From the NCBI RefSeq assembly GCF_000471905.2, contig NW_006494718.1, positions 1 to 64,000 of the forward strand: 64,000 bases of DNA, written 5' to 3'. A model generated the notes under the pieces. The model saw only the letters and a program-made list of their open reading frames with translations, did not search any database and had not been told where the DNA came from. This DNA is from Amborella trichopoda (taxonomy: Eukaryota > Streptophyta > Magnoliopsida > Amborellales > Amborellaceae). A program made the position numbers and the translations under genes. Shown in pieces: positions 11,373 through 22,245 of this stretch. How positions within the stretch are numbered: position 1 is the stretch's first letter; each line of letters starts with the position of its first letter.

Positions 11373-11540
11373 CTCAACTGTGCCACCGACACCTTTTGGT
11401 CATCTCAACTGTGCCACCGACACCTTTTGGTCATTTCAACTGTGCCACTGACACCTTTTTGTCATTCAACTGTGCCACTGACACCTTTTTGTCATCTCAG
11501 CTTTTTACTGTTCCGCTGACATCTTTTGGTCACTTCAGCT
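11356..11540. repeat. 31 bp tandem repeat array at head-to-head viral junction
   Basis: Units begin CGACACCTTTTGGTCAT or TGACACCTTTTTGTCAT at 11356, 11387, 11418, 11449 and 11479, with two shorter degenerate units near 11517 and 11541. The first three units are exactly 31 bp. The array separates minus-strand polymerase genes from the plus-strand leader. Repeated TGACA-type words could be promoter enhancer elements, but that is inference. Confidence 0.85.
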
Positions 11541-12557
11541 GACACCTTTATGAAGAAGTTTAATAATTTTTGAAGTCTGTCGCCTATTAGAAGAAAGAAG
11601 ATGCGAAGTTGAAGGCACCACGAGTGCTCTCCCCCAGTGCCCACATGTCTCAGGTCTCTCAGCCCTCTCAGAGCTCTCAGCCGTCTTAGCTCTCAGCTCT
11701 CTTAGCTTTCAGCTCTCTTATCTCTCAGCCCTCTTAAGCTCTCGGATCTCAGCTCTCAGATATCTCTCTGGTACTCCACTCTGTTACCTTTTCTTTCTCT
11801 GGTAGCTCACTCCAACTCTCTGATACTGCACCATCTCTCTGACTACTCTCTGTTATCTCAGCAATCTTCTATAACTCTTTCTGGAACTCTGTTCGTTCTT
11901 CTCTTCTCAACTCTCTGCAACACTCTGTTGCTAGCAAATCTCTGTGCTAAGCCATCTCTGTGCTCTCAGCCATCTCTGTGCTCTCCGCCATCTCTGTGCT
12001 CAGCTCCCAGCCATCTCTGTACTCAGCTATCTCTCTGCTCTCAGTACTCTCTCTGAGTTTTCAGTTCCCTCTATCACCTCTCTCTTCAAATCTTCTTAAC
12101 CTTCTCTGTTACCTCTCTCTGTAACTTTACTATTCATCTCTGTAATTTTACTATTTACTGTTATCCTCTGTTACACTTTGTAACTTCATATTTCTTTTAC
12201 TGTATATCGGGTGGTGTACCTAACCACACCGAGCTTTCTTTTAAGAGTGATTGTGAGGATTGTTAATGTGTTATTGTAACCTTAACAGTCTACCGAGCTA
12301 CGGCGCAAAAGAGTGGAAGATATTCTCGAGTTACTGCAAGTGTCTTATATGAGTTTCTTTTTATTATGCAAGTTAAATTGATATTTTGTTTTAAAATTTA
12401 GAAATACTACTTATATAAATTGGTTTGTTATTGATGTATCATCTCTTTTATGTGTTGTCTGTCTAATACTGTTTCTTCTTATGAGATTTGTGTACTATTG
12501 ATAAATTTCTTGAAAATAATTGTTGAAAATAATTGCTAAAATAGATCTTGGTTGTTT
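11541..12557 (+). promoter_or_regulatory. Pararetroviral leader/intergenic region, CT-rich
   Basis: This noncoding kilobase precedes the primer-binding site. From 11630 to 12130 it is a pyrimidine-rich series of diverged CTCTCAGC / CTCTGT words. It then becomes AT-rich. In Caulimoviridae the pregenomic promoter, poly(A) signal and a long structured leader lie between the last ORF and the primer site, so this region is a candidate. No clear TATA box can be assigned. Confidence 0.55.
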
Positions 12558-12570
12558 TGGTATCAGAGCC
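12558..12570 (+). other. tRNA-Met primer-binding site (TGGTATCAGAGCC)
   Basis: TGGTATCAGAGC is the exact complement of the 3' end of plant initiator tRNA-Met, the minus-strand DNA primer site of Caulimoviridae and of many LTR retrotransposons. It is followed 400 bp later, on the same strand, by the movement protein, which points to a pararetrovirus rather than an LTR element. Confidence 0.85.
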
Positions 12571-12656
12571 AATAGTTTTACAGTGGTGAACTGTAGTCTA
12601 GGTACTATTCTAGAGGTTAAGAACTTAATAAAATTTTCTATTCAGACAATCAGAGT

Positions 12657-12896
12657 TTGAAACTAAACGTCGTCGTGACCCGCACTACTAAAAAAAGGCT
12701 AGGAAGAGTCGTGAAAAAGGTACAGGGACTGTTTTCGACTGACTCAGTATTCAATCATTGTACTGAAATGGCAAATTTTATTAGGACTCTATCCAATAGA
12801 ACAACATCTTTGTCTAATAGTACACTACGAGTAAAAAATAAGGAAGAAATAACCATAGATAATATAGAAAGACATACAAAATTGGAATATTCTTAA
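12657..12896 (+). pseudogene. N-terminal pararetroviral polyprotein fragment
   Basis: This is an open stretch between the primer site and the movement protein, reading ETIDN/ERHTKLEYS-type polar sequence at the end. It is followed by stops and an apparent frame change around 12893-12930 before the movement-protein frame. It probably represents the N-terminal extension of the movement-protein ORF. No domain is recognised in it. Confidence 0.45.
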
Positions 12897-12976
12897 AGTA
12901 CCCCTAATACAAAACAGTAGAACAAAGTATATCTATTACAAATGAGCAAGAAAGTTTCCAACTACTGTCTAATAGA

Positions 12977-13687
12977 ATGATTCAAAATCATAAATCTAAA
13001 GAATATAAATATTTACATATAGGTCTTATACAGATTATCATTAAACCTTTAACCCGACTAGGTTTAAATAATTCTGTTTTGTTATGTCTAGGAGATGACC
13101 GCCATAATAAATTCTCAGACTGCCTTTTAGGAATAATAGAGTCCAGTCTTTGTAATGGACTTTTATACTTTAACTGCTTTCCAAACTTCTCAGTTTCATT
13201 AGCAGATCCTAACCTATTAAAAGTTCTCACTTTGAATATAAAAACCCAAGGGTTTGATATGAACCCTGGATCACAAAATTTTGCAGTAGTATATAGAATA
13301 TGTTATAAAGATATGAACACTTTATGTCCAAATACTCTGCAGATGGATACTAAAGAACAGACAATATTTGTCCAGACAAATATAGAGAAATCTAATACAG
13401 TCATACCCAAATCCATAAGCTGGTCCCAAATAAATCTTCCAGAAAATTGGTCCTTACATTGTGAGAACCAACAATCCAGAGTCCCAATCAATAGAGAACC
13501 AGACCAGATTATTGAGTATCCTGATAGAGACATAGAAATACAATTTAATTCTAATAGACATACTAGAATAAATCTGTCAGAGGAATCTATACGAGCACCT
13601 TCCAAAATCTCTATACCTTCTAGACATTTTACCTCGTCCATACCACAAAGACCCATATTAGATGTCCGGAATCTATATACCTTCTAG
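12977..13687 (+). pseudogene. Pararetroviral 30K-type movement protein segment
   Basis: Residues about 12-100 show the caulimovirid movement-protein pattern: LHIGLIQIIIKPLTR, then GLNNSVLLCLGDDRH, then LGIIESSLCNGLLYF followed by a PNFSVSL strand. Such proteins move virus between cells through plasmodesmata. The frame is open for 236 codons. A 64 bp tandem duplication (13615-13678 and 13679-13727, ACCTTCTAGA...) ends it with a premature stop. It is on the opposite strand from the polymerase. Confidence 0.85.
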
Positions 13688-14465
13688 ATATTCTACCTCG
13701 TCCATACCACAAAGACCAACATTAGATGGATTGTCTTGAACAAATAGTAATATCCAAAGACCGGTTTATAGGGTATATGAACCTAGCTCATCTGATAATG
13801 AACTTACACCTTCGGATTTGGATTTTAATATCCTCACCCTGCAAAAAGAGGAAAAGTTTAAAATTGATATAGAAGGGATTAAGAATGATTTCCTATCTGA
13901 AGAAAATAAAGAAAAACGAGACTGGTAACTGAATGAATTCCCTCAAGAATTACTAGATGCCTTTCATAAAAGATTTAATAAATTTATAAAGTAAAACAAA
14001 CAGAATATAGGATTCTTTGTTTGGTTAAGACATACTCTGAAAGAAAAGGATATACTTATCCCAGACTTTGGACTTAATACTATAGAAAACCAATACCAGA
14101 CCTTTTTTATACTAATGAAGGAGAAGATATACAAAGCATTCACCCTACTGAAAAAAGTCTCCAGGTAAAAGGGGCATTGAAAGAAAAGCCTGAGACAAAA
14201 ACCTCTTCTTATAAAATAATTCCAAAAGAAACGGAGAATCATACTCATAAAATAGATGTTATACCTCATATAATTGAACAAAATAACTATACAAATCTTT
14301 GTTTACAGTCTATCGGAAAATAAACGACCAGAATAGAGAATATGATTAACAAACCCCAAAGTACACCTCTAAATAACCTTGAAACAAAGCAAAAACTCTA
14401 TTGTTTAAACCTCCTCCAGAACTCAGTAAAGAACAATTCAACCTACAAGGAATAAAAAAGAAAGT
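13688..14465 (+). pseudogene. Decayed polyprotein region after the movement protein
   Basis: Plus-strand frames keep protein-like stretches (for example SDLDFNILTLQKEEKFKIDI near 13820-13870 and NEFPQELLDAFHKRFNKFIK near 13932-13990) interrupted by several stops. This is where a capsid-coding region would be expected, but no zinc knuckle is visible before the N run starts. Confidence 0.6.
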
Positions 14466-14742
14466 NNNNNNNNNNNNNNNNNNNNNNNNNNNNNNNNNNN
14501 NNNNNNNNNNNNNNNNNNNNNNNNNNNNNNNNNNNNNNNNNNNNNNNNNNNNNNNNNNNNNNNNNNNNNNNNNNNNNNNNNNNNNNNNNNNNNNNNNNNN
14601 NNNNNNNNNNNNNNNNNNNNNNNNNNNNNNNNNNNNNNNNNNNNNNNNNNNNNNNNNNNNNNNNNNNNNNNNNNNNNNNNNNNNNNNNNNNNNNNNNNNN
14701 NNNNNNNNNNNNNNNNNNNNNNNNNNNNNNNNNNNNNNNNNN
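14466..14742. other. Assembly gap (277 N)
   Basis: This is a run of N. It hides the right boundary of the viral block and the point where homology to copy B resumes. Open frames that read through it are meaningless. Confidence 1.
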
Positions 14743-15153
14743 AGCCCTAAATGACTCGTGTTTAGGGTGTGAGTGTATGTGGTGCATAGAAAGCCTGTAA
14801 CATGAGAGAATGTGTTGGGTCTTGGCGGTAGTGTAGCTGAGTCCCATGATGAGGTTTTTGACTACATTCTCACTAAAAGTAAAGTCCCAAAAGTCTGAAA
14901 AATCCCCTTTAACTTACCACTTTTACTTAACCAAAAAAACGACTGTATCATGACACTAAGAAGCATGACTTAGCTGCCAAAAGGCGCATGGCTTAGCTAT
15001 ACCAAATACCTCAACGACCATTCCAAGGAAATATGTCATACATATCCTATTTGGCTTGCCTGCCTTCATTACCTAGTGCTCTATTTATTTATTTTTTGTG
15101 AAAACTACATGGAGACCAACCCCACCCGGTCAGCTTTCTCTCTTTTTTTTTAA

Positions 15154-15192
<39 letters not shown>

Positions 15193-15406
15193 TAGAATTT
15201 CCCCTTGAACTTTCTATTATCGGATAAGGGGAAATTCTGCAATTTTTCAAATTTTCTTTTATTTAAGGTGTGTCTAATATTAGAAACATCGAAAAACATT
15301 ATGTATTGCACTTCTCAATTTTTATAATGTATGACAACCCAAAAGTCTAAGCTCCTAGGGTGTCTAATGTTGTCAGCATTGAACCGTCTAAATCTATTTA
15401 TTTATT
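14743..15406. other. Intron 1 sequence of TPS copy A, paralogous to 34364-35000
   Basis: It starts AGCCCTAAATGACTCGTG, as does copy B at 34364, and stays collinear. It contains a TTA/ATT trinucleotide run at about 15155-15193. No gene is seen. It lies between the exon-1 candidate at 17013 and the missing exons 2-4. Confidence 0.7.
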
Positions 15407-15762
15407 GAAAAAAGTTTATATAAGGATGCAACCTTATATAAGATAGTTTTAATGTTGAAAAACCATTTGATTGATCATCTCGACATCGAGATGTATGACC
15501 ATGAAAAATAAAAAGAATTTAAGTCTCATAAGTAGTGCATTTTATAATAAATTATCTGCACCGTCCATTTCAAGATTTTCATATATTTATAGATCTACTT
15601 CATTTTAACCATTTTTTAAATTTAAAATTTTATATTTAGTTATAAAAATAGATTTTGAGATAATCCTAAGAATATTTTACATCAAAATTATATACCATGA
15701 TAAAATTTGAAAGTGCACCTTACTTCTACAGCTACGGATCCATCCGTATGCCAACTGCACCC
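15407..15762 (+). mobile_element. MITE, Mutator-like, TGCA-hairpin family
   Basis: The 356 bp element is flanked by a perfect 9 bp duplication, TTATTTATT (15398-15406 and 15763-15771). Copy B has the empty site near 34973-34990. The left terminus has GGATGCAACC (a degenerate palindrome) and the right terminus the palindrome CGGATCCATCCG, degenerate from CGGATGCATCCG. The empty paralogous site shows insertion after the A/B duplication. Confidence 0.85.
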
Positions 15763-15989
15763 TTATTTATTTATTAAGCAGTCTGGTATTTGCAATATTA
15801 AATAGGCTCGATTCATGGCTTCAAAATTTCACCTGTCCTTTCTCCATGTCATTTTTCCTCACTCACTCTCTCTCTATCGCATAAAATTTACAAAAATATG
15901 GAAATTTTCTATTTTCGAGCAAGCTCAAAGTCAAACTACTAGCCTCAATGTGTTTAAAGGAATTGTATCCCATGAGATCATTTATTTTT

Positions 15990-16300
15990 GGAGATTATAT
16001 AGACTCAAGGTTCTTAACGATCAAATTAGAACCCACATCAAAAATTTCACTAGAAGAGGTTGTCTTGATGCCCAAATATTCTCAAATTGATCATCTCAAC
16101 ATCAAGATACATGAACATAAGAAAAAAATGGACTTCAAGTCTTGCATGGATTTCAATTTTCAAGATCTTCATGTTTTCATAGATCTACTCGAGTTACACT
16201 ATTTATTAAGCTTCAAATTTTATAATTAAAGATGAAAATATATTTTAAAGCTATCACAAAGATTTCTAGTATTGAGACCACATCCTTTATTTTTTGTATG
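15990..16300 (+). mobile_element. Second MITE family fragment (right end lost)
   Basis: This begins TATATAGACTCAAGGTTCTTAACG and matches 22551-22885 and 48481-48820 through TTTCACTAGAAGAGGTT and ATTGATCATCTC. The right inverted end is missing. It is followed by a 41 bp direct repeat (TCCTTTATTTTTTGTA..., about 16280-16350). Confidence 0.6.
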
Positions 16301-16915
16301 AAAAAGTCATTGAAACTACATCCTTTATTTTTTGTACGAAAAAGTCATAATCACTTTGAACCATTAGATGTGAAATCCAATTGTCACAACATTCGAGAAA
16401 TTTTGCAACACATCCTCAACTACCCTATTTAAAAAAGAGTAAATGACAATTGCCTTGTATCAAAAAGTAAATAGTTTCCTTGTATACATTTTGGCGTATA
16501 AAACACTTCCATTTACAAGTGAAAATTACATTGAAGAGAGAGAAAAAGGGATTATACTCACATGGTCAAGTAGAATAGGCATTTGATCAAAGAATATTGA
16601 AGCTGAACAATTAGGGAAAGTTCCAGTTGTAGGGCTCCACAAACAAAGGGTTACAAGCTGAATTATTTGGAGTAGGCATTCATGGCCAAATGTAAATTCG
16701 CAAACATCATCCGTTATATATATATATATGAAAAAATCTTAAGTATAAGCAATTTTGAGTAGTGTTTCACCTCGCTTCGGACTTGCTATGTCTGTGGTGA
16801 TTTATTGAATGGAGCTGCAATAGACGGTGCGTGGTCCGTGGTGTTTCCAAGTGTTTTGTTACCGCCACAGACCTGCTAGGTCTGTGGCAGTCTTTAATCC
16901 TCGCCTTCCGATTTT

Positions 16916-16952
<37 letters not shown>

Positions 16953-17012
16953 CACTCCAAACAATGACTTAAGTGCACAAGGCAGAGTGAGAAAGGTTAA
17001 AAAGATACTCAC
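16301..17012. other. Gene-free; contains TA microsatellite 16921-16951
   Basis: Intronic sequence upstream of the exon-1 candidate. Near 16790-16890 a short segment repeats TGCTATGTCTGTGG / TGCTAGGTCTGTGG. A pure TA run lies at 16921-16951. No coding signal is seen. Confidence 0.6.
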
Positions 17013-17228
17013 ATGTTCATCCTGCAATGGAGGCTGAAGCCGCACCTGAACAGTGGGCTTAAAGCATTGTAGCCTCAGTTTAGCACTCAAATGAAAAGCA
17101 GCATTAGGAGAAGAGATGATTGAGAAAGGGTGAGGAAAGTAGAGAGGAGGAGAGAAGAGAGAGAAATTAGGGCGAGAAGGAAGAGAGGAGAAAGGCAACT
17201 TCACCGCATGCATCATTTCCTTGAACAT
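17013..17228 (-). pseudogene. TPS copy A, proposed exon 1 (plastid transit peptide)
   Basis: The open stretch from ATG 17228 (or 17216) to a GTGAGT donor after 17013 reads MMHAVKLPFSSLPSRPN, then SLFSPPLYFPHPFS and AKLRLQC. It is rich in Ser/Pro/Phe and poor in acidic residues, typical of a chloroplast transit peptide. It ends in phase 0. Copy B has the same exon at 36895-36680. It is assigned to the TPS gene because strand, position and splice phase fit. Since it could instead be an unrelated first exon, the call is moderate. Confidence 0.55.
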
Positions 17229-17837
17229 ATTCTCAACACCAATTCCCCTTCTTATACACGTACATCCCCACATGGCTACATGCAGGAGCATGTGGGGAGC
17301 ATTTCTACTATGTACTCCCTCGGGTCCACCTAATGTAGGAGTATTCTTGAAGGCTCAAATTTTGAGGATGCAATGTGGACAACTATCCACTGACAAGCTG
17401 TTTGGAAATAAAATAAAACTTACTAGAAACAAATATATAATGACATAAGTTGTTAGGAAACACACCAAAATACTGATATTTCTTTCTTGACAAGAAACCT
17501 AGCATGTGCTTGGCGAGAAACCTAGCATGTGCTTGGCGAGTGGAGAACGTAGGAATTTGGATAAAATTCTTTGTCTATGTGGAGATCAAGAGACCTTTTC
17601 TTTCTTTCAATTATAACTACTTGCTCTCTCATGACCATATTTGTCGAGCAACAAAGCTACTATCCAGAAATAAAATAATGTACAAATTTACTAATATGCA
17701 CATCATATAATAATTTCTTAATTTAGATGTAAATATTTTTCTTCATAATTTAGGTGGGAGGGCAATGTTATTGGTGCCATGTATCAAGTTTCCCCGTGGT
17801 TTATTTACATAATCCAAAATTATATTGCTTTCAGGTT
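17229..17837. other. Gene-free 5' flank of TPS copy A
   Basis: Collinear with copy B 36896-37345 plus 38258-38465. Positions 17664-17690 preserve the empty target of the LINE found in copy B (TATCCAGAAATAAAATAATG). Positions 17500-17535 contain a 22 bp direct repeat (AACCTAGCATGTGCTTGGCG). Confidence 0.65.
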
Positions 17838-20420
17838 TGTTGGGTGTGCTTGTAAATGAAATATATAGTCCTATGTGAACCGTACTAAGCAAACGATGTT
17901 TGCTGATACTGAACTGTGTTTAACGTGTTAGGCCAGTCTAGTTAGGGAAAACCAATGTTATCTGGGCATAGAGAAACAAACCGATGAGGGTTAGATGGGT
18001 TATTCCTTGATGAGATCGGAGTATGCCTAGAAGAGTGAGCCGAGGGACTGTGTGACCTTTATGTGTGATGGAAGTCTTCAGAGATAAGGCGAAAACCTCA
18101 TCATTTGTACCATCACACTACATCCACATTGATAGTCATTTTTAGTAAAGCGAACCACCATTCATGGTGAAGCATGTGCATGTGCGAGAGATACCCCACT
18201 ATGTACTATCGAGCAATGGATTGCATCAGGTCAAGATGATATTGGATTCGTATCTAGAGGAGACTTGAAATCCATATCATAGGACTGCGACCTCTTGTCC
18301 ATTGGCTAGACTTTGGTGACCCACTAATGATCGTTTACATGGACTATTGGTCATGGGCAATACTTCAATTTGGGAAAGCCTGTGTGGTTCGTAGTTTACA
18401 CTCGGACATGGAGTGCCCCAGTGGATATTTATTCTTAGACTATATGGATCATTTTCTTATTTTAATAATATATGATTTTTAGAATTGCTATTTGAATTTT
18501 TTAAAACATAGATATTAATTTTATAATAATTTAACTATTCAAATAATAATTTTATATTTTTCTAAAAATAAATAATAATATAATTACATGGGAGGCTCAA
18601 TAGGACACTTTTTATTTTTTGTAATCAAGCTCTCAAGCTTGAGAGATGGGTTTGTGTTGTTTTAAGAAAACGTAAGTCTTGAGGAAATTTTAAATGATAT
18701 TTTGGTATGTATGAGAAGGCTTATGCATAAAATAAGAAAGGATAATATTATCATATATTAATTTTTTATTTGAATTAATTGATGAGAAAATAGTTTAGGA
18801 AGTGGGGGATAATGGTTCTAGCACCTTCTATAGGATGTTGATAGCCCATTTATAGAATGGAGAGCTCATATCTCTCACTCTACAAGTCACCCAAGATCAA
18901 TGATGCATATTCATTCTCACATGTGGCAAGCCAAGAAAAACCCTAGGAAACCCTAATCTTGTTCAAGCATTATAAAAAAGGTTGTCCCCTACCCAAATCT
19001 TTACACCACAACTTTCCGTCTCTCTCTCACCCACAAAGGGCAGTACACCCACTCTCTTAGAATCTCTCTCTCTCTCTCTCTCTCACGAAAGGTCTAAGGC
19101 GAAAGGTCTAAGGGGCACGTCCCACTCTCTACTCATCTCTTGAGTTTCCCTCTTGCTCCCATGGTGTTTCTCTAATCTCTCATCTTGAGGTTAAGTCTAT
19201 AGGGTTGTGGTAAAAAGAGAAACATATCTCTCAAACTAGGTTATCAAAAGGGGGTTCACTTAAGAGTTTGAGTTTTGTGATAAAAAAGGTTCATGTTTTA
19301 TAGGGGGGTGGGGGGATGAGTAGCACAGCCTACCAAGGACACTTTTTATTTTTTGTAATCAAGCTCTAAAGCTTGAGAGAAAGGTTTGTGTTGTTTTAAG
19401 AAAGTTTTAATCTTGAGGAACTTTTAAATGATATTTTGGTATGTATGAGAAAGTTTACGCATAAAATAAGAAAGGATAATATTATCATATATTAATTTAT
19501 TATTTGAATTAATTGATGAAAAATAGTTTAGAAAGTGGGGAATAATGGTTCTAGCACCTTCTATAGGATATTGATAACCGATCTATATAATTGAGAGCTT
19601 ATATCTCTCACCCTATAAGTCACCCAAGATCAATGATGCATATTCAACCTCACATGAGTGACAAGCCAAAAAAAACCCTAAGAAAATCTAATCTTGTTCA
19701 ACCATTATAAAAAGAGGTTGTCCCCTACCCAAATCTTTACACCACTACTTTCCATCTATCTCTCACCCACAAAGCGGGGTACACCCCAATCTCTTAGAAT
19801 CTCTCTCTTTCTCTCTTAAGAAAGTTTCTCTCTCATGAAAGGTCTAAGGGCATGCCCACTCTCTACTCATCTCTTGAGTTTCTCTCTTGCTCCCATGGTG
19901 TTTTTCTCATCTCTCATCTTGGGGTTAAGTCTATCGGGTTATGGAAGAAAGAGAAGCATCTCTCACAAACTATGTTATTAAAAGGGAGTTCACCTAAGGG
20001 TTTAAGTTTCTAGATCAAATGGGTTCATGTTCCATTGGTGTGGCTTGTCGAAACTTATTTTTTTGGTTGAGATTGAAGGTTGACCATTAGATCTCGAGCC
20101 GTCAAAAGGTGGTGACCCTGTGTCGGGTGTAAGAAGCTCGGTTGAGGTAATCTCCGACACCCTCTTTTGTTTCTTGCTTATGTGTTTATTGCTTTCTTAA
20201 TTTCCAAGTATAAGTTGTGTCTTTTCTTTGTTAATGGAAAGAGTGGTTTTGAATGCATCAAGTTCTTGAGATCCTAGTTGTATTCTTTCCTTTATTTCAT
20301 TTGAATTTGTTTTATTGTAAAAGGTCTATTCGTAAGTAATCTAAGCTAAGCAGAAAAAATAAAAAGAGTTGAAAAAGAAGAATATATATATATATATATA
20401 CTCGAGCATTATAAACTCTT
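17838..20420 (+). repeat. LTR-like dispersed repeat, copy R2
   Basis: It begins TGTTGGGTGTGC at 17838, exactly where alignment with copy B (38465) breaks, so it is an insertion. The conserved part with GTGAAGCATGTGCATGTGCGAG (18171-18192) is shared with 44430 and 57473. TATA boxes (ATTATAAAAA) near 18969 and 19704 are each followed by CT-rich sequence. No protein is encoded. The 3' boundary is vague, in the (TA)n run near 20390. LTR-like start and promoter signals suggest a solo LTR. Confidence 0.6.
18602..20060. repeat. Tandem duplication of about 733 bp within R2
   Basis: AGGACACTTTTTATTTTTTG at 18602 recurs at 19335, and similarity continues through the TATA box and pyrimidine tract (CTTTACACCACNACTTTCC). 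R3 and R1 have one unit only. The duplication therefore doubles the putative promoter in this copy. Confidence 0.85.
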
Positions 20421-21910
20421 AGACTTACTTGTGAAAATATTTTATCTTTAATCTGCATTATGTGCTTTATATATATATATACTCCGGCTAGATCACACTA
20501 GTTTTTCTTTCAAAGTTGACACCTTATATAACATTTTTTCTGTTATTATTTGTTGCATTTTATTTTAGTCATATAGATTAAATAAGTAGAACATTTATGC
20601 TAAAGTGACAAAAATAACATAGATGAAAAATTGCATGAGATCAAGACTACATGATCATATCTCTATCTCCAATGAGAATCAAATACATAAAGATAAGAAT
20701 TAAATCCCATATTCTAAATTGGCAAATTTACAAATTAATATTTGCATCTCGTAATTTCAGTTAACAGAAAAATATTTACTAAGAAAAATCATTATTGAAA
20801 ATTTTAGCAAGTATGGTATCTTTGCATATGCACAATGAAAGAATACATTCTCAACTTGTTTCAATTTTCTAGGCAACTCTTTTAATTTTCAATATTTCAT
20901 CGCAACTTTGGCATAAAAATAATTTATGTCAACTTAAAATAAAATTTGAAAACTAAATTGTCTCTCATGCATTGCCTAGGTGGCAAGCCAGTAAAAAATC
21001 AAGGGGAAATATCTTAGGCTTAAAACATGAATAGGGAATATCTTTCTATTTCGAAGTTTTTAGATTCATGTGAATTTATATAAATTTCACCCATGACTCA
21101 TTATCATCCAAACTTCATCGGATGGCCACAACCATCTGATAATGTTTGAATATTAATTTTTTTTCGACAAATCAGGATTATCTGAATTTTCGAGTGTGTC
21201 TATATCTAACCATCTCGAAAAAAACTAAAATATTTTTAAAAAAAAGTATAGAAAAAAATAGAAAAACAAAAAATCCTTGAAATATTCATTGAGGTAATAT
21301 GGTCAATTTTACTATTCCTATTTTTTTTTATATATTTTATTAGGCGTGTCCCAGTGATGCGCACGTACGTTAAAAATTTGAGGTTAATTTAATTTTTATT
21401 AATTTATAAAAATTTAAATATTATTAGACTAATATAATTGTGATGAGATATGAAAATACTATAAAAATTAACACATGAACTTTTCTCCTTATTTTCGTAA
21501 GTGCAAATAGTCCATTTGGTATTTTATCTCAAACCACTTGGCACCGCCTCTTTGTCCGAACATGGCAAAGGCTACGATGCATGTACTTAACAGAGACGCA
21601 ATAAAACCTGAAAGAGTATGACACATTTACTAATGAGAAGCTGCAAAACCTGGGGCTGTATATACATTTGTCAAATAAATGAAGATAATAGGTACAATTG
21701 TTGGCATAAAAACGTTATTGTACATATAAAATCTCATTTTACATCGTATACCAACGTCCATTTCACTTCTGAGTGAGAGAGAGAAAGAGAGAGAGATGAC
21801 AGATTTTTCCTCAGAGGGAGTAATAGAGATGAAGATCGATTCATTACTTAGTTATAGAGCGTGAGGCTACCATTTTATCTTTGAGAGAAAATAAACTAGG
21901 ATTGAAATAA

Positions 21911-22245
21911 GGAAAATTATTAGAAATATATCTTAAATTTTGTTTAATTGGAAAAAAAATCTCAATTTTTATAAACTTTTTCCACACTTTTTTTTTTTTT
22001 GTCAATTTTGGTATTTTTTTTATCAAAATATCTTTCACGATAATCGTATTACCGTGAAGGCTCTATCTTGATGGTACTTAACATGATGTAATACCTGGTC
22101 ATTACGGTAATATGACTACCGTGAAAGTTATTTTAGTAAAAAAAATTATCAAAATTGAGGAAAAAATGTGTGGATGAAGTTTATGAGAGTTGAGGGTCTT
22201 TCTTTCCAATTAGACAAAAATTAAAGTATATTTATAATAATTTCC
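21911..22245. mobile_element. Fold-back element with about 150 bp inverted arms
   Basis: The left arm starts GGAAAATTATTAGAAATATA and the right arm ends TTTATAATAATTTCC. The arms stay complementary inward through TTTCACGATAATCGTATTACCG and CGGTAATATGACTACCGTGAAAG, so almost the whole 335 bp can fold into one hairpin with a loop of about 30-50 bases. A second copy lies at 47851-48180. It is a noncoding MITE of long-TIR type. The target duplication is unclear in AT-rich flanks. Confidence 0.75.

Larger units (their letters stand above)
8600..14465. mobile_element. Endogenous pararetrovirus (Caulimoviridae), rearranged and decayed
   Basis: The block contains an aspartic protease (DSGAD), a reverse transcriptase (YIDD), an RNase H remnant, a movement-protein segment and a tRNA-Met primer-binding site, a set expected of plant pararetroviruses. 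Polymerase parts are on the minus strand and leader plus movement protein on the plus strand, so the copy is rearranged head to head. Stops, frameshifts and small duplications run through it. The organisation and TA-rich edge fit florendovirus-like elements, but genus is not certain from reading alone. The right edge lies in the N run at 14466-14742. Confidence 0.88.
1805..17837. other. Segmental duplication copy A (terpene synthase locus)
   Basis: Two arms, about 1805-8545 and 14743-17837, align collinearly with 25475-32110 and 34364-38465 (copy B), about 20-24 kb away. Introns and intergenic sequence align as well as exons, so this is a genomic duplication rather than retroposition. The centre differs: copy A has a pararetroviral block and a gap where copy B has TPS exons 2-4. 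The right end is cut by repeat R2. Confidence 0.85.

Noticed and set aside
12558-12570. Primer-binding site taken as evidence for an LTR retrotransposon
   Set aside because: No LTR precedes it, and a caulimovirid-type movement protein follows, so a pararetrovirus explains it better.
13303-13656. Minus-strand ORF within the movement protein region
   Set aside because: Shadow of the plus-strand movement protein, which has clear family motifs.
17130-17333. Plus-strand Arg/Glu-rich frame at 17.13-17.33 kb and 36.80-37.07 kb
   Set aside because: Antisense of the proposed transit-peptide exon. Its charged repeats mirror the Ser/Pro codons on the other strand.
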